A stretch of DNA of 64,000 nt from an uncultured Paracoccaceae bacterium (GTDB taxonomy: Bacteria; Pseudomonadota; Alphaproteobacteria; Rhodobacterales; Rhodobacteraceae), in NCBI GenBank assembly GCA_938002605.1, contig CALLAF010000033.1:1-64000 (forward strand). Direction: 5' to 3'. Positions 16,171-24,940 of this stretch are shown here, piece by piece. A program made the position numbers and the translations under genes. Each line of letters opens with the position of its first letter. Position 1 is the stretch's first letter. A model generated the notes under the pieces. That model saw only the letters and a list, made by a program, of their open reading frames with translations. It was not told the DNA's origin and searched no databases.

Positions 16171-16920
16171 ATGAATAAACCATTCAATAAAAATGCGAAC
16201 AACGCCGCGACGCACCCAGCATTCCTCAGCGTTTGGGAAATCGAAGCTTACTACGGTGAAAGTTACATCGTACAAAACGTCAGCTTCAACATCCACGAAG
16301 GTGAAATCCTTGCGCTGCTGGGGCGTAACGGCGCTGGCAAGACATCAACGCTGCGCACCATCGCACGGCTTGATGATCCTGCCCTCACACACGGCGAAAT
16401 ATGGCTTGACCATAAGCCACTGCATGAAATGAAAAGCCACCAGGCGGCGGCTGCAGGCATTTCGCTCGTACCCGAAGATCGTCGCATCATCCCTGGCCTG
16501 ACCGTGGAAGAAAACCTGCAACTTGCGCAAATCGCACCGCCACACGGTTGGTCGCTGGAACGTCTTTACGAATTGTTCCCGCGCCTTGGCGAACGCCGCA
16601 AGCAAGAAGGCGTGACGCTTTCCGGTGGTGAACAGCAAATGCTGGCCATCGCCCGCGCCCTTGCCCGCGACATTAAGGTGTTGCTGCTTGACGAGCCATA
16701 CGAGGGTCTGGCCCCCGTCATCGTGCAAGAAATTGCCAAGACATTGGACATCATTCGTGATCAGGGCATCACAACCGTGATTGTCGAACAAAACGCAGTC
16801 GCCGCGCTCAAGCTCGCGGACCGTGCGGTTATCTTGGACACTGGCACCGTGGTTTTTGACGGTTCAGCCGAAGAAGTTCTTGAAAACGACGAATTGCGGG
16901 CACAATACCTCGCAATCTAA
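16171..16920 (+). CDS. ABC transporter ATPase, LivF family
   Basis: The 249-residue ATPase has Walker A GRNGAGKTS near residue 51, the signature TLSGGEQQMLAIARAL near residue 150, and Walker B VLLLDEPYEGLAP. Residues 1-18 (rich in Asn and Ala) are an extension compared with LivF, so a later start cannot be excluded. It is the last gene of the importer operon and is followed by a long-looped inverted repeat at 16928-16963. Confidence 0.93.
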   Translation: MNKPFNKNANNAATHPAFLSVWEIEAYYGESYIVQNVSFNIHEGEILALLGRNGAGKTSTLRTIARLDDPALTHGEIWLDHKPLHEMKSHQAAAAGISLVPEDRRIIPGLTVEENLQLAQIAPPHGWSLERLYELFPRLGERRKQEGVTLSGGEQQMLAIARALARDIKVLLLDEPYEGLAPVIVQEIAKTLDIIRDQGITTVIVEQNAVAALKLADRAVILDTGTVVFDGSAEEVLENDELRAQYLAI

Positions 16921-16927
16921 GAAAATT

Positions 16928-16963
16928 CGCCAGATGTTTGAACTAATTCACAAGCATCTGGCG
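16928..16963 (+). terminator. Probable terminator of the ABC importer operon
   Basis: CGCCAGATG and CATCTGGCG form a perfect nine-base stem with an 18-base loop, starting eight bases past the stop codon. The downstream sequence CGCCTTTGTT has only a weak T-run, so termination may be partial. Confidence 0.5.
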
Positions 16964-17040
16964 CGCCTTTGTTAAGGGGTTGGTAATCTCCAAGCGCGAT
17001 TCTATGCGCAAGCCGTTTTGGCAAATGCGAGGTCACAACC

Positions 17041-17400
17041 ATGGACATTAACCCACTCACCACCCCAAAAACTGTCGCGACAGTCGCCCCTGTCACACCA
17101 ATCCCGCAGCCTGTCGATACAAAAGTTCCGACGATAGCCGCGCTTGATCGGTCGGCGACCACGCTCTCTCAGAAACCGTTTATCGCACCAATTGTGAACG
17201 CCAAGTTAGCGGGCGCAAGCTTTTTCGAAAAAGAATCCCCCCTGCAAGAGCCGGAACGGGTGCTGCGCCCTTATGGCGTGCCCATGCTGCCCTATGATGA
17301 CGATGACGCACCGACCAAACCCGCGCCAGAAACTGCCGCGCACGATTTCGCAGCACAAGAGGAAACAGCGATCGCGCCAGAGCCTTCAAAAACCACGTAA
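17041..17400 (+). CDS. Hypothetical proline- and alanine-rich protein, 119 aa
   Basis: The start MDINPLTTPKTVATVAPVTP lacks a strong ribosome site but the frame shows coding character to the stop. The product is rich in Pro, Ala and Thr, with a central RVLRPYGVPMLPYDDDD stretch and an acidic tail. It has no signal peptide or membrane helix and no family that I recognise. Low-complexity proteins of this size next to acc genes occur in several roseobacters, which supports that it is real but not what it does. Confidence 0.6.
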   Translation: MDINPLTTPKTVATVAPVTPIPQPVDTKVPTIAALDRSATTLSQKPFIAPIVNAKLAGASFFEKESPLQEPERVLRPYGVPMLPYDDDDAPTKPAPETAAHDFAAQEETAIAPEPSKTT

Positions 17401-17469
17401 CGCAGTATTTTCAAATTGCTACGCTTCCCCCCCCGGCTGGCTTGCCCTATAAGAACCCTTACGCATTGT

Positions 17470-17480
17470 GACGTAACGTC
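17470..17480. promoter_or_regulatory. Palindrome upstream of accB
   Basis: GACGT and ACGTC flank a single base, 40 bases before the accB start codon. The position is typical of an operator in the acc promoter region. No binding protein can be named from the sequence. Confidence 0.3.
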
Positions 17481-17519
17481 GCAAAACCCAGCGAATTAAG
17501 GGCAACGGCCGAGGAAACG

Positions 17520-18014
17520 ATGAGCAAACAAACCTCTCACGACAGCGATGTCAGCTTTATTCAGGCTCTTGCAGAGCTATTACGCGAAAACGATTTGACC
17601 GAATTGCAGGTTAAACGCGATTATGGTGAAAACGATAGTTTGAATGTGCGCGTCAGCCGCCAGACCCAAACAGTCGTACAGGCTGCAGTCGCAGCGCCGG
17701 CACCGGTCCCAGCAGCCAGTGCACCCGCAGCCCCTGCCCCCGTTGCAGCGCCAGAGACATCAGCAGATCCAGCAAGCCACCCCGGCGCAGTGACATCGCC
17801 TATGGTTGGGACCGTCTACATGGCCCCAGAACCCGGTGCAGCCCCATTTGCCGCTGTCGGCGCAACAGTCAGCGAAGGCGATACATTGTTGATCATCGAA
17901 GCGATGAAAACAATGAACCACATCCCTGCACCACGGTCCGGCACGATTAAGCGTATCTTGGTCGAAGACGGCGGCGCCGTCGAATTTGGCGCCCCTCTTG
18001 TGATTATCGAATAG
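17520..18014 (+). CDS. accB: Acetyl-CoA carboxylase biotin carboxyl carrier protein
   Basis: The 164-residue protein carries the biotin attachment site EAMKTMNHI with Lys130, in a C-terminal biotinyl domain that starts near residue 90 ([15 protein letters not shown], including the bacterial thumb loop). The middle (about 55-85) is an Ala-Pro linker. BCCP carries carboxybiotin between biotin carboxylase and the transferase in the first committed step of fatty acid synthesis. The accC gene follows nine bases later, as in most bacteria. Confidence 0.97.
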   Translation: MSKQTSHDSDVSFIQALAELLRENDLTELQVKRDYGENDSLNVRVSRQTQTVVQAAVAAPAPVPAASAPAAPAPVAAPETSADPASHPGAVTSPMVGTVYMAPEPGAAPFAAVGATVSEGDTLLIIEAMKTMNHIPAPRSGTIKRILVEDGGAVEFGAPLVIIE

Positions 18015-18023
18015 GGGCCGCCC

Positions 18024-19373
18024 ATGTTCGATAAAATCCTTATTGCCAACCGCGGTGAAATTGCACTGCGCGTCGTGCGCGCGTGCCGCGAAATGGGTGT
18101 GAAATCCGTCGCAGTGCATTCCACGGCAGACGCTGACGCGATGCATGTGCGCATGGCTGACGAAGCAATCTGCATCGGCCCCCCATCATCCGCCCAAAGC
18201 TACCTGTCGTTCCCGGCGATTATTTCCGCCTGTGAAATTACGGGCGCGCAGGCGATTCACCCCGGATACGGGTTCCTGTCTGAAAACGCAGCCTTTGTGC
18301 AGGCGCTTGAAGACCACGGGCTGACCTTCATCGGCCCAACAGCCGAACATATCCGAACGATGGGTGATAAAATCACCGCCAAAGACACGATGAAAGCGCT
18401 TGGCGTGCCTTGCGTCCCCGGATCAGACGGCGGCGTGCCAACGCTGGAAGACGCGCAGCGCATCGGCGCTGAAATCGGTTACCCGGTGATTATCAAGGCG
18501 ACAGCCGGCGGTGGCGGGCGCGGCATGAAAGTGGCGCAAACTGCCGCTGACATGGAACAGGCGTTTCATTCCGCACGCGCAGAAGGCAAAGCCGCCTTTG
18601 GCAATGACGAAGTCTATATTGAAAAATACCTGACCACGCCGCGCCACATCGAAATCCAAGTCTTTGGTGATGGCAAAGGCAACGCCGTGCATTTGGGTGA
18701 ACGGGATTGTTCACTGCAACGGCGTCACCAAAAGGTGTTCGAAGAAGCACCCGGCCCCTGCATCACCCCAGAACTCCGCGCCAAGATCGGGAAGGTTTGC
18801 GCTGACGCTGTCGCCAAGATTAACTATATCGGCGCGGGCACCATCGAATTTCTTTTTGAGAACGATGAATTCTACTTCATCGAGATGAACACGCGTTTGC
18901 AAGTCGAACACCCGGTGACAGAATCCATCTTTGGTGTCGATCTGGTGCGTGAACAGTTGCAAGTGGCGGCGGGGCTGCCAATGTCGTTCACCCAAGATGA
19001 TCTAGACATCAATGGTCACTCAATCGAGGTGCGGATCAACGCTGAAAAACTGCCAAACTTTGCGCCCTGCCCCGGCACGATCACGCAATACCACGCCCCT
19101 GGTGGGCTGGGTGTGCGGATGGATAGCGCGCTCTATGACGGTTACCGGATCCCGCCCTATTACGACAGCTTGATCGGCAAACTGATCGTACACGGCCGCG
19201 ATCGCCCCGAAGCTTTGGCGCGGCTGGCCCGTGCCTTGGGCGAATTAATCGTTGATGGGGTCGATACTACTGTGCCTCTATTCCATGCGCTATTGGCCGA
19301 AGAGGCCGTGCAGACAGGGGACTATAACATTCACTGGCTTGAGCATTGGCTTGAAGAAAACCTTAACGGCTAG
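18024..19373 (+). CDS. accC: Acetyl-CoA carboxylase biotin carboxylase subunit
   Basis: The 449-residue ATP-grasp enzyme begins [20 protein letters not shown], with the glycine-rich ATP loop [10 protein letters not shown] near residue 160, the catalytic [16 protein letters not shown] segment near residue 285 and the usual C-terminal domain. It carboxylates the biotin on AccB with bicarbonate and ATP. It ends five bases before a strong hairpin terminator, so accBC is a two-gene operon. Confidence 0.97.
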   Translation: MFDKILIANRGEIALRVVRACREMGVKSVAVHSTADADAMHVRMADEAICIGPPSSAQSYLSFPAIISACEITGAQAIHPGYGFLSENAAFVQALEDHGLTFIGPTAEHIRTMGDKITAKDTMKALGVPCVPGSDGGVPTLEDAQRIGAEIGYPVIIKATAGGGGRGMKVAQTAADMEQAFHSARAEGKAAFGNDEVYIEKYLTTPRHIEIQVFGDGKGNAVHLGERDCSLQRRHQKVFEEAPGPCITPELRAKIGKVCADAVAKINYIGAGTIEFLFENDEFYFIEMNTRLQVEHPVTESIFGVDLVREQLQVAAGLPMSFTQDDLDINGHSIEVRINAEKLPNFAPCPGTITQYHAPGGLGVRMDSALYDGYRIPPYYDSLIGKLIVHGRDRPEALARLARALGELIVDGVDTTVPLFHALLAEEAVQTGDYNIHWLEHWLEENLNG

Positions 19374-19377
19374 ATTG

Positions 19378-19409
19378 AAAACGCGGTCTGCAATGCGGGC
19401 CGCGTTTTT
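19378..19409 (+). terminator. Rho-independent terminator of accBC
   Basis: AAAACGCGG and CCGCGTTTT form a perfect nine-base stem with a 13-base loop, and the T-run continues to five T. It begins four bases after the accC stop and ends just before the aat 5' end. Confidence 0.85.
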
Positions 19410-19445
19410 CGTGGTAAACTGATGCAAGAGTTGTCCGCATAATTA

Positions 19446-20060
19446 TTGCTATCGGCTTATGCGCAAGGCGTGTTCCCCATGTCAGAAAGCCGGGATGATC
19501 CGGCGTTGTTCTGGGTCGATCCCAAAATGCGGGGGGTGCTACCACTTGATGGGTTTCGGATTTCGCGCAGCCTTGCCAAGACAATGCGCCGCGGCACGTT
19601 CGAGATCAGTTTTAACACCGCATTTACAGAAGTTGTCCAAGGTTGTGCCGACCGCGACGAGACATGGATCAATGATACGATCTTTGATCTTTATGCGACG
19701 CTGCACGCACAGGGCCATGCGCATTCGGTTGAGGTTTGGCAAGATAGCATGCTTGTTGGCGGGGCTTACGGCGTGGCGCTTGGTGCCGCGTTCTTTGGCG
19801 AAAGCATGTTCAGCCATGCCACAGATGCATCAAAGGTCGCGCTTGCCTATTTGGTTGACCGATTGCGTACGGGTGGGTTCACGCTGTGTGATACGCAGTT
19901 CATCACCGATCATCTTGCCAGCCTAGGCGCGATAGAGATCAGCCGCGCAGCATATCACACGCAGCTTGCTAATGCGCTGGCACATCCGGCATCATTTGGT
20001 GCAACTGCTAAAGCTCCGTCCGCTCAGGACGTGATACAGCGTAACGCCCAGACGTCGTAA
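19446..20060 (+). CDS. aat: Leucyl/phenylalanyl-tRNA-protein transferase with an interrupted 5' end
   Basis: This enzyme adds Leu or Phe to proteins with N-terminal Arg or Lys and so marks them for ClpAP through the N-degron pathway. The core LLLSAYAQGVFPMSES, FGESMFSH and DTQFITDHLASLGA is intact. The natural start should be the ATG at 19422 (MQELSA), but the next codon, 19440-19442, is TAA where relatives have a Glu-like codon, and the same frame then continues as LLLSAYAQG. Translation may restart at TTG 19446, or the gene may be impaired. The 3' end overlaps the converging DUF2155 gene by 37 bases. Confidence 0.85.
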   Translation: MLSAYAQGVFPMSESRDDPALFWVDPKMRGVLPLDGFRISRSLAKTMRRGTFEISFNTAFTEVVQGCADRDETWINDTIFDLYATLHAQGHAHSVEVWQDSMLVGGAYGVALGAAFFGESMFSHATDASKVALAYLVDRLRTGGFTLCDTQFITDHLASLGAIEISRAAYHTQLANALAHPASFGATAKAPSAQDVIQRNAQTS

Positions 20061-20476
20061 CGCTGGTGGTCCATCGCGTTTAGCGCAGGCGACGAGGCAA
20101 TCATCCACCCCGAAAATACAGGGTCCGCATCTGTGTTGTAGCGAATTTCGAGACTGATAAACGCATCACCTGCCGGGTTCTCAGCAGGGTAGCGGCATTC
20201 GTTGAGCGTGACCTGCAAGAACCCAAGCCCCCCCATTTCACCTGATTGCAATGTCAGATCGATATGCTCGCCTGTCAGCTTGTCCAACACACGGACAACG
20301 CCCGCGCTGGCCGTGACTGCGACCTCACTGTTTTGCGTTTGCACGGGTGCAAGTGTTTCGGTCTCTGCGTCTTCGTCCTGTAAAAGGCCAGACAGATCGA
20401 GCCCATCATCCTGCGCAAGCACAGCCGATGGCGTCAAAAACGCCGCCATCAATGCAAATGAAAGGTGCTTCCACAT
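20024..20476 (-). CDS. DUF2155 domain periplasmic protein
   Basis: The 150-residue precursor has a signal peptide (about residues 1-21, ending AVLAQ), an acidic low-complexity linker, and a C-terminal domain with VRVLDKLTGEHIDLTL and NECRYPAENPAGDAFISL, typical of DUF2155. The tail GWMIASSPALNAMDHQRYDV is well conserved in the family. The gene is found beside aat and the NDUFA12 homologue in many alphaproteobacteria. Its function is unknown; an envelope role follows from the signal peptide. Confidence 0.9.
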   Translation of the reverse strand: MWKHLSFALMAAFLTPSAVLAQDDGLDLSGLLQDEDAETETLAPVQTQNSEVAVTASAGVVRVLDKLTGEHIDLTLQSGEMGGLGFLQVTLNECRYPAENPAGDAFISLEIRYNTDADPVFSGWMIASSPALNAMDHQRYDVWALRCITS

Positions 20477-20488
20477 GACGTAAACGCC

Positions 20489-20872
20489 CTATTCTGGCGT
20501 CCATGCTTCGTAATCGCTGCGATCAGCGGGGGCTGCTTTGCGGATAGAGCCAGCAGGCGCATAGGCCGCAGCGGTGCCTGTCAGGTTTTCCTGATGCGGC
20601 TGTTCCCATGGCTTATGCACAATCTGCACCTCTGTCGGCGCATCATCCCATGTGTGATGCAACCAGCCGTGCCACTCGGGGGCAACCCGCGATGCTTCGT
20701 TTTCGCCGTTATAGATCACCCAACGGCGGCTATCGTCAGCGTTACGATAGAAGATATTGCCTTGCGCATCTTCGCCGACTTTGGTCCCATTGCGATTGGT
20801 CCATAGCTGCGTGCCAAAAGATTGGCCGTCCCACCATGTAAAGATGCGTTTGATATTATGACCAAGGCTCAT
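20489..20872 (-). CDS. NDUFA12 family protein (complex I-associated)
   Basis: The 127-residue product starts MSLGHNIKRIFTWWDGQSFG and contains KVGEDAQGNIFYRN, RRWVIYNGE and PEWHGWLHHTWDDAP, signatures of NDUFA12/B17.2, an accessory subunit of mitochondrial and alphaproteobacterial NADH dehydrogenase. The start at 20872 was chosen over an open frame to 20917 because the family starts here and GGAGA lies just upstream. It is in line with the DUF2155 gene, 12 bases apart, which suggests one transcript. Confidence 0.95.
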   Translation of the reverse strand: MSLGHNIKRIFTWWDGQSFGTQLWTNRNGTKVGEDAQGNIFYRNADDSRRWVIYNGENEASRVAPEWHGWLHHTWDDAPTEVQIVHKPWEQPHQENLTGTAAAYAPAGSIRKAAPADRSDYEAWTPE

Positions 20873-20923
20873 GTCACGTCTCCGTTTGCGTTGCCTCTCC
20901 ATGCCCGAATTTGGCACAAAGGT

Positions 20924-21304
20924 CTAGTCTGCTTTGAGCGCTGCGCGATATGCGGTCAGCTCGATCTCGATCTTATATTTCGGGTCCACGAGCGCGCATG
21001 AAATCATCATTGCGGCAGGTGGATTTGCGCCAAATGTTTCTGCCAAGACCGGCCAGCAAGCTTCGAATTCATCTGGATTTGGCACCACATAGTTGACGCG
21101 CACGGCATCCGCGAAGCTGGCCCCCGCTTTGGCCAATGCATCTTCGATCACAGCAAGCGCTGCACGGCATTGGTCAACAATATCAGAAGAAACATCATCA
21201 CCCGGCGCAACAGTGCCAGCGACATGCACCCAGCCATCGGCCACAACCGCGCGGCAATATCCGACTTTGTCTTCGAAAATGCCGCCCGATTTGATCCGTT
21301 TCAT
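20924..21304 (-). CDS. RidA/YjgF-family protein lacking the deaminase arginine
   Basis: The 126-residue protein has the YjgF/RidA fold signatures VADGWVHVAGTVAPG and DPKYKIEIELTA. In true RidA, the stretch NPPAR supplies an arginine that binds the imine substrate; here it reads NPPAAMM (Ala98), so 2-aminoacrylate deaminase activity is not expected. It belongs to one of the other Rid subgroups, whose function is poorly known. It ends 51 bases before the NDUFA12 gene and starts one base after the clpX stop; all run in the same direction. Confidence 0.88.
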   Translation of the reverse strand: MKRIKSGGIFEDKVGYCRAVVADGWVHVAGTVAPGDDVSSDIVDQCRAALAVIEDALAKAGASFADAVRVNYVVPNPDEFEACWPVLAETFGANPPAAMMISCALVDPKYKIEIELTAYRAALKAD

Positions 21305-21305
21305 C

Positions 21306-22574
21306 TTAGCTTGCCGATGCGGTTTCTTTGGCTTTCTTGCCTTCGTCGTGGATCATCAGCGGGGCAACATCGGATGTGACCGCTTCTTCGTTCACAACAA
21401 CCTCGGTCACAGTGTCCATGCCCGGCAGGTCAAACATCGTATCCAGCAAGATATCTTCCATGATAGACCGCAGACCACGCGCACCTGTTTTGCGCTCAAT
21501 CGCACGTGCAGCAATCGCGGCAAGCGCATCATCGGTGAAGGTCAGCTTAGTGTCTTCAAGATCAAACAAGCGTTGGTACTGTTTTACCAAAGCATTCTTA
21601 GGCTGGGTCAAGATCACGATCAGCGCGTCGGCGTCCAGATCAGTCAGCGTTGCAATCACTGGCAGGCGCCCCACAAATTCGGGGATCAGGCCAAATTTCA
21701 ACAGATCTTCGGGTTCAAGGTCTTGGAATACCTCGCCGACGCCGCGTTCATCATTGTCTTGTACGTCCGCGCCAAAGCCCATGCTGGTGCCTTTACCGCG
21801 CTGCGCGATGATTTTATCAAGGCCCGCAAACGCGCCGCCGCAGATGAACAGGATATTGGTCGTATCGACCTGCAAGAATTCCTGCTGCGGGTGCTTACGG
21901 CCACCTTGCGGTGGGACAGAGGCAACCGTGCCCTCCATAATCTTCAACAGCGCCTGCTGCACCCCCTCGCCCGAGACATCACGGGTGATCGATGGGTTGT
22001 CAGACTTGCGGGTAATCTTATCGACTTCGTCGATATAAACGATGCCACGCTGCGCACGTTCTACGTTATATTCAGAGGCCTGCAGCAGCTTTAGAATAAT
22101 GTTTTCAACGTCTTCACCGACATAACCTGCTTCGGTCAATGTGGTGGCGTCAGCCATGGTAAACGGCACATCCAAAATCCGCGCCAAAGTTTGCGCCAGC
22201 AATGTTTTACCACAACCTGTTGGGCCGATCAGCATGATGTTGGATTTTGCCAATTCAATATCGGATTTATCGGCGTGGTTCAGACGCTTGTAGTGGTTAT
22301 GCACCGCCACCGACAGCACGCGCTTGGCATGCATCTGACCGATGACATAATCATCCAACACCGTACAAATCTCGGTTGGGGTTGGAACACCATCGCCAGC
22401 CTTAAGGCCTGCAGTTTTGGTTTCCTCGCGGATAATATCCATACATAATTCAACACATTCATCGCAGATGAATACTGTTGGGCCCGCAATCAGCTTGCGC
22501 ACCTCATGTTGGCTTTTGCCACAGAAGCTACAGTAAAGCGTGTTTTTGCTGTCGTTTCCGGTCGTTGTCGCCAT
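21306..22574 (-). CDS. clpX: ClpX ATPase subunit of the ClpXP protease
   Basis: The 422-residue AAA+ unfoldase has a zinc-binding domain with Cys15, Cys18, Cys37 and Cys40, Walker A GPTGCGKT (about 117-124), Walker [11 protein letters not shown] near 185, and the ClpP-contact and sensor regions expected for the family. It recognises and threads substrates into ClpP. It is downstream of clpP with 124 bases between, which include a 12-base inverted repeat. The start [20 protein letters not shown] fits the family. Confidence 0.98.
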   Translation of the reverse strand: MATTTGNDSKNTLYCSFCGKSQHEVRKLIAGPTVFICDECVELCMDIIREETKTAGLKAGDGVPTPTEICTVLDDYVIGQMHAKRVLSVAVHNHYKRLNHADKSDIELAKSNIMLIGPTGCGKTLLAQTLARILDVPFTMADATTLTEAGYVGEDVENIILKLLQASEYNVERAQRGIVYIDEVDKITRKSDNPSITRDVSGEGVQQALLKIMEGTVASVPPQGGRKHPQQEFLQVDTTNILFICGGAFAGLDKIIAQRGKGTSMGFGADVQDNDERGVGEVFQDLEPEDLLKFGLIPEFVGRLPVIATLTDLDADALIVILTQPKNALVKQYQRLFDLEDTKLTFTDDALAAIAARAIERKTGARGLRSIMEDILLDTMFDLPGMDTVTEVVVNEEAVTSDVAPLMIHDEGKKAKETASAS

Positions 22575-22613
22575 CTCAAACCCCTTGGCCTATTGGCCCG
22601 TCAAACATAAAGT

Positions 22614-22646
22614 CGGGCTGCCCTATCGCAAGTTTAGGGCAGCCCG
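22614..22646 (-). terminator. Hairpin between clpP and clpX
   Basis: CGGGCTGCCCTA and TAGGGCAGCCCG form a perfect 12-base stem with a nine-base loop. On the minus strand the following sequence has only ACTTTATGTTT, a weak T-run, so it may be a partial terminator or a processing site that sets the ClpP to ClpX ratio. Confidence 0.6.
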
Positions 22647-22698
22647 GCAAGGTCCACAATGTCAAAATGCCCCGGAATGGGTCACGTTTGCATCGTGC

Positions 22699-23319
22699 TT
22701 AATCTTCAGCTTTTTCACGGTTCTCGACGATCTCATCGATCAAGCCCCAATCTTTCGCCTCTTCTGGCGACATAAAGTTGTCGCGCTCAAGGCCCGCTTC
22801 GACTTTTTTCAGCGTATTTCCAGTGTGTTTGACGTAAATTTCGTTCAAACGTGTTTTCAGCTTTTGGGTTTCGGCAGCGTGGATCATGATGTCCGTTGCT
22901 TGCCCCTGATACCCACCAGAAGGCTGGTGAACCATCACGCGGCTATTGGGCAACGAGAATCGCATGCCGTGATGACCCGCAGTCAAAAGAAGCGACCCCA
23001 TTGACGCCGCCTGCCCGATCACCAGCGTGCTGACCTTTGGCTTGATATATTGCATGGTGTCATAGATCGACAGGCCAGATGTCACAACGCCACCAGGGCT
23101 GTTGATATACATGCTGATTTCTTTTTTCGGATTTTCTGATTCGAGGTGCAGTAGCTGCGCCACGATCAGCTGGCTCATGCCGTCATGCACGGGGCCATTC
23201 ACAAAAATGATCCGTTCTTTCAGCAGGCGCGAAAAAATATCATAGGCGCGTTCACCCCGGGCGGTCTGTTCAACGACCATTGGGACAAGGTTCATGTAGG
23301 TCTCGACGGGGTCTTGCAT
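22699..23319 (-). CDS. clpP: ClpP serine protease subunit
   Basis: The 206-residue protease carries the catalytic triad Ser106 ([10 protein letters not shown]), His131 (MVHQPSGG) and Asp180 (LERDNFMS), the standard layout. Fourteen subunits make the chamber that degrades proteins unfolded by ClpX or ClpA. The N-terminal [22 protein letters not shown] is typical of alphaproteobacteria. The promoter must lie in the 132 bases up to the divergent ArsR gene. Confidence 0.98.
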   Translation of the reverse strand: MQDPVETYMNLVPMVVEQTARGERAYDIFSRLLKERIIFVNGPVHDGMSQLIVAQLLHLESENPKKEISMYINSPGGVVTSGLSIYDTMQYIKPKVSTLVIGQAASMGSLLLTAGHHGMRFSLPNSRVMVHQPSGGYQGQATDIMIHAAETQKLKTRLNEIYVKHTGNTLKKVEAGLERDNFMSPEEAKDWGLIDEIVENREKAED

Positions 23320-23434
23320 ATGTAGTGCCTCACTCTTGGACAGCTATGTCCTAATTCAAAAGTCCTGACAGAGTCTTAGTGACACGCGACAGGGGCTTCA
23401 AGGGTTGCACGAAACGTTTGACGAATCGTAAGTA

Positions 23435-23453
23435 ATGACTTACCGTAAGTCAT
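23435..23453. promoter_or_regulatory. Palindromic operator overlapping the ArsR start codon
   Basis: ATGACTTAC and GTAAGTCAT form a perfect nine-base inverted repeat around one base. A further GTAAGT at 23428-23433 adds a second, overlapping repeat with ACTTAC. The right arm covers the first two bases of the ATG at 23452, so a bound repressor would block both transcription and ribosome access. Autoregulation by the ArsR protein is the natural reading. Confidence 0.6.
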
Positions 23454-23763
23454 GACCTACCAACATGCAATCACCGCGCTCGCCGACCCCACCCGCCGTG
23501 TCATTATCGACCGGCTGCGCGACGGCCCGTTGGCTGTTGGCGCTATCGCAAACGGCATGGAAATCAGCCGCCCCGCCGTCAGCCAACATCTGCGCGTACT
23601 ATCAGATGCGGGGCTCTTGACGGTCACCCCATCGGGAAACCGCAGACTGTATGCGATTGCCCCTGAAGGCGTCGATGACTTGCGCAAATATCTTGATAGC
23701 CTGTGGGATGATGCGCTCAGCGCCTTTGCCCGCGCGGCCCATGAAAAAGCAAAGGGACAATAA
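23452..23763 (+). CDS. ArsR-family transcriptional regulator
   Basis: The 103-residue winged-helix protein has TALADPTRRVIIDRLRDGPL at the N-terminus, the recognition helix SRPAVSQHLRVLSDAGL and the wing GNRRLYAI. There are no metal-binding cysteines, so this is the ArsR type paired with SRPBCC (AHSA1) proteins rather than a metal sensor. No Shine-Dalgarno is visible; the start lies inside a palindrome. The SRPBCC gene begins on the base after its stop, so the two are translated together. Confidence 0.92.
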   Translation: MTYQHAITALADPTRRVIIDRLRDGPLAVGAIANGMEISRPAVSQHLRVLSDAGLLTVTPSGNRRLYAIAPEGVDDLRKYLDSLWDDALSAFARAAHEKAKGQ

Positions 23764-24252
23764 ATGAACGATCCGATCCATAAAATTGTCGATGTACCAC
23801 TAACTCCCGAAGCCGCGTTTACACTGTTCACAGATGGTATCGATACTTGGTGGCCCGGCACGACCCATTCCGTCACCGCAGGCAAAGGGGACATTCCCCG
23901 CAACATACGGATTGAGCCACACAAGGGCGGCAAAATCATTGAAACGGCACCGGATGGAACGGAGTACATTTGGGGCGAAGTGATCGCCTATGATCAAGGC
24001 GCGTATCTGTCGTTCACTTGGCATCCGGGCAAAACCGAAGCCGAAGCCACGGTGGTGTCGGTCAGCTTCAAATGCACCAAAGACGGCACGCAAGTCGACC
24101 TCACCCACGGCGGCTTCGACATCCTCGGCCCGCTCGCGGATGCGGTCAGCACAAGCTATGTGACAGGCTGGGATCTGGTACTGGGGTGTTTTTGTGGGGC
24201 TTCAGTTACTTTTGTAGGCGCGAAATCAAAACATGATGGGTGCATTTCTTAA
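23764..24252 (+). CDS. SRPBCC (AHSA1-like) protein, possibly altered at the C-terminus
   Basis: The product has an AHSA1-like lipid-binding fold with TLFTDGIDTWWPGTTHSVT, GTEYIWGEVIAYDQGAYLSF and a terminal SYVTGWDLVLGCF helix. Relatives usually end shortly after this helix; here about 18 more residues follow (GAKSKHDGCIS at the end) where the composition turns AT-richer. This suggests a changed 3' end next to an inserted stretch, though it may be natural. ArsR/SRPBCC pairs usually form self-contained regulatory units with unknown ligands. Confidence 0.82.
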   Translation: MNDPIHKIVDVPLTPEAAFTLFTDGIDTWWPGTTHSVTAGKGDIPRNIRIEPHKGGKIIETAPDGTEYIWGEVIAYDQGAYLSFTWHPGKTEAEATVVSVSFKCTKDGTQVDLTHGGFDILGPLADAVSTSYVTGWDLVLGCFCGASVTFVGAKSKHDGCIS

Positions 24253-24291
24253 CAAAGCTAAAGTCTACAACAGATACTATCTGCCCCCCTG

Positions 24292-24876
24292 TCATTTCAT
24301 TGGAGTATTCAGCCCCCAATAATTGAAAATCTCGTTAGCGCGGACAAGAGAGTTTTGATCCTCTGAATAAAATAGCACGTTACCTTCCCAAAATTCAACG
24401 TAGTCAGTCGAATCAGTTACAAGAAGTTTAGCGTCCCATGCACCTAAACTGAGTAATGTGCACAGGGACACAATAGCTTCCGCCTCTGTATCTTGCTCCG
24501 ATGTTCCTGCCATTTGATCAAGAAGGTCACTCGAAAGCGGCCCCAAAAGTATGCCTGGGTTCTCAACTAAATGACTATCAGCCAATCCATCGCCTACGAT
24601 GTCCAAAAAGTGTCGGATCGTCGATGGAAAGCTATCGCTATAGTGATCAATCCAAAGCAATAGATGCGAAGATCGCGGAAGCCAATTCGCTATCGCTAAG
24701 AATATCAGAGGAAGCATCGACGGACCCGTATCAAGAAAACGTGCTGCCCGTTGAATGTCTCCTGAGCCAATGTCGGTCCTGTATAAAAGCCTGCGATACC
24801 AAGCATTCTCCATAGAGACGGCATACTTGTCTTCACCCAAATATGTTAATGTCTCCGCGATACTCAGTGACTTCAT
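24292..24876 (-). CDS. Hypothetical protein, 194 aa, AT-rich
   Basis: The frame encodes MKSLSIAETLTYLGEDKYAV and continues with FWEGNVLFYSEDQ near the C-terminus. It has no signal peptide and no enzyme motif that I know. Base composition is lower in GC than the flanking genes, and codon use includes many A/T-ending codons, which points to recent arrival. It lies between the SRPBCC gene (converging) and folE2. The function is unknown; the frame is long and start-to-stop intact, so I treat it as real with moderate certainty. Confidence 0.6.
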   Translation of the reverse strand: MKSLSIAETLTYLGEDKYAVSMENAWYRRLLYRTDIGSGDIQRAARFLDTGPSMLPLIFLAIANWLPRSSHLLLWIDHYSDSFPSTIRHFLDIVGDGLADSHLVENPGILLGPLSSDLLDQMAGTSEQDTEAEAIVSLCTLLSLGAWDAKLLVTDSTDYVEFWEGNVLFYSEDQNSLVRANEIFNYWGLNTPMK

Positions 24877-24940
24877 GGTAATGCTCTCGCTTAACTTTCG
24901 GACAGTTCCAAATTATAGTAGAATGCCCACAGTCAAAGCA

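Noticed and set aside
21093-22094. 333-codon plus-strand frame opposite clpX
   Set aside because: It is the shadow of clpX; no family or ribosome site.
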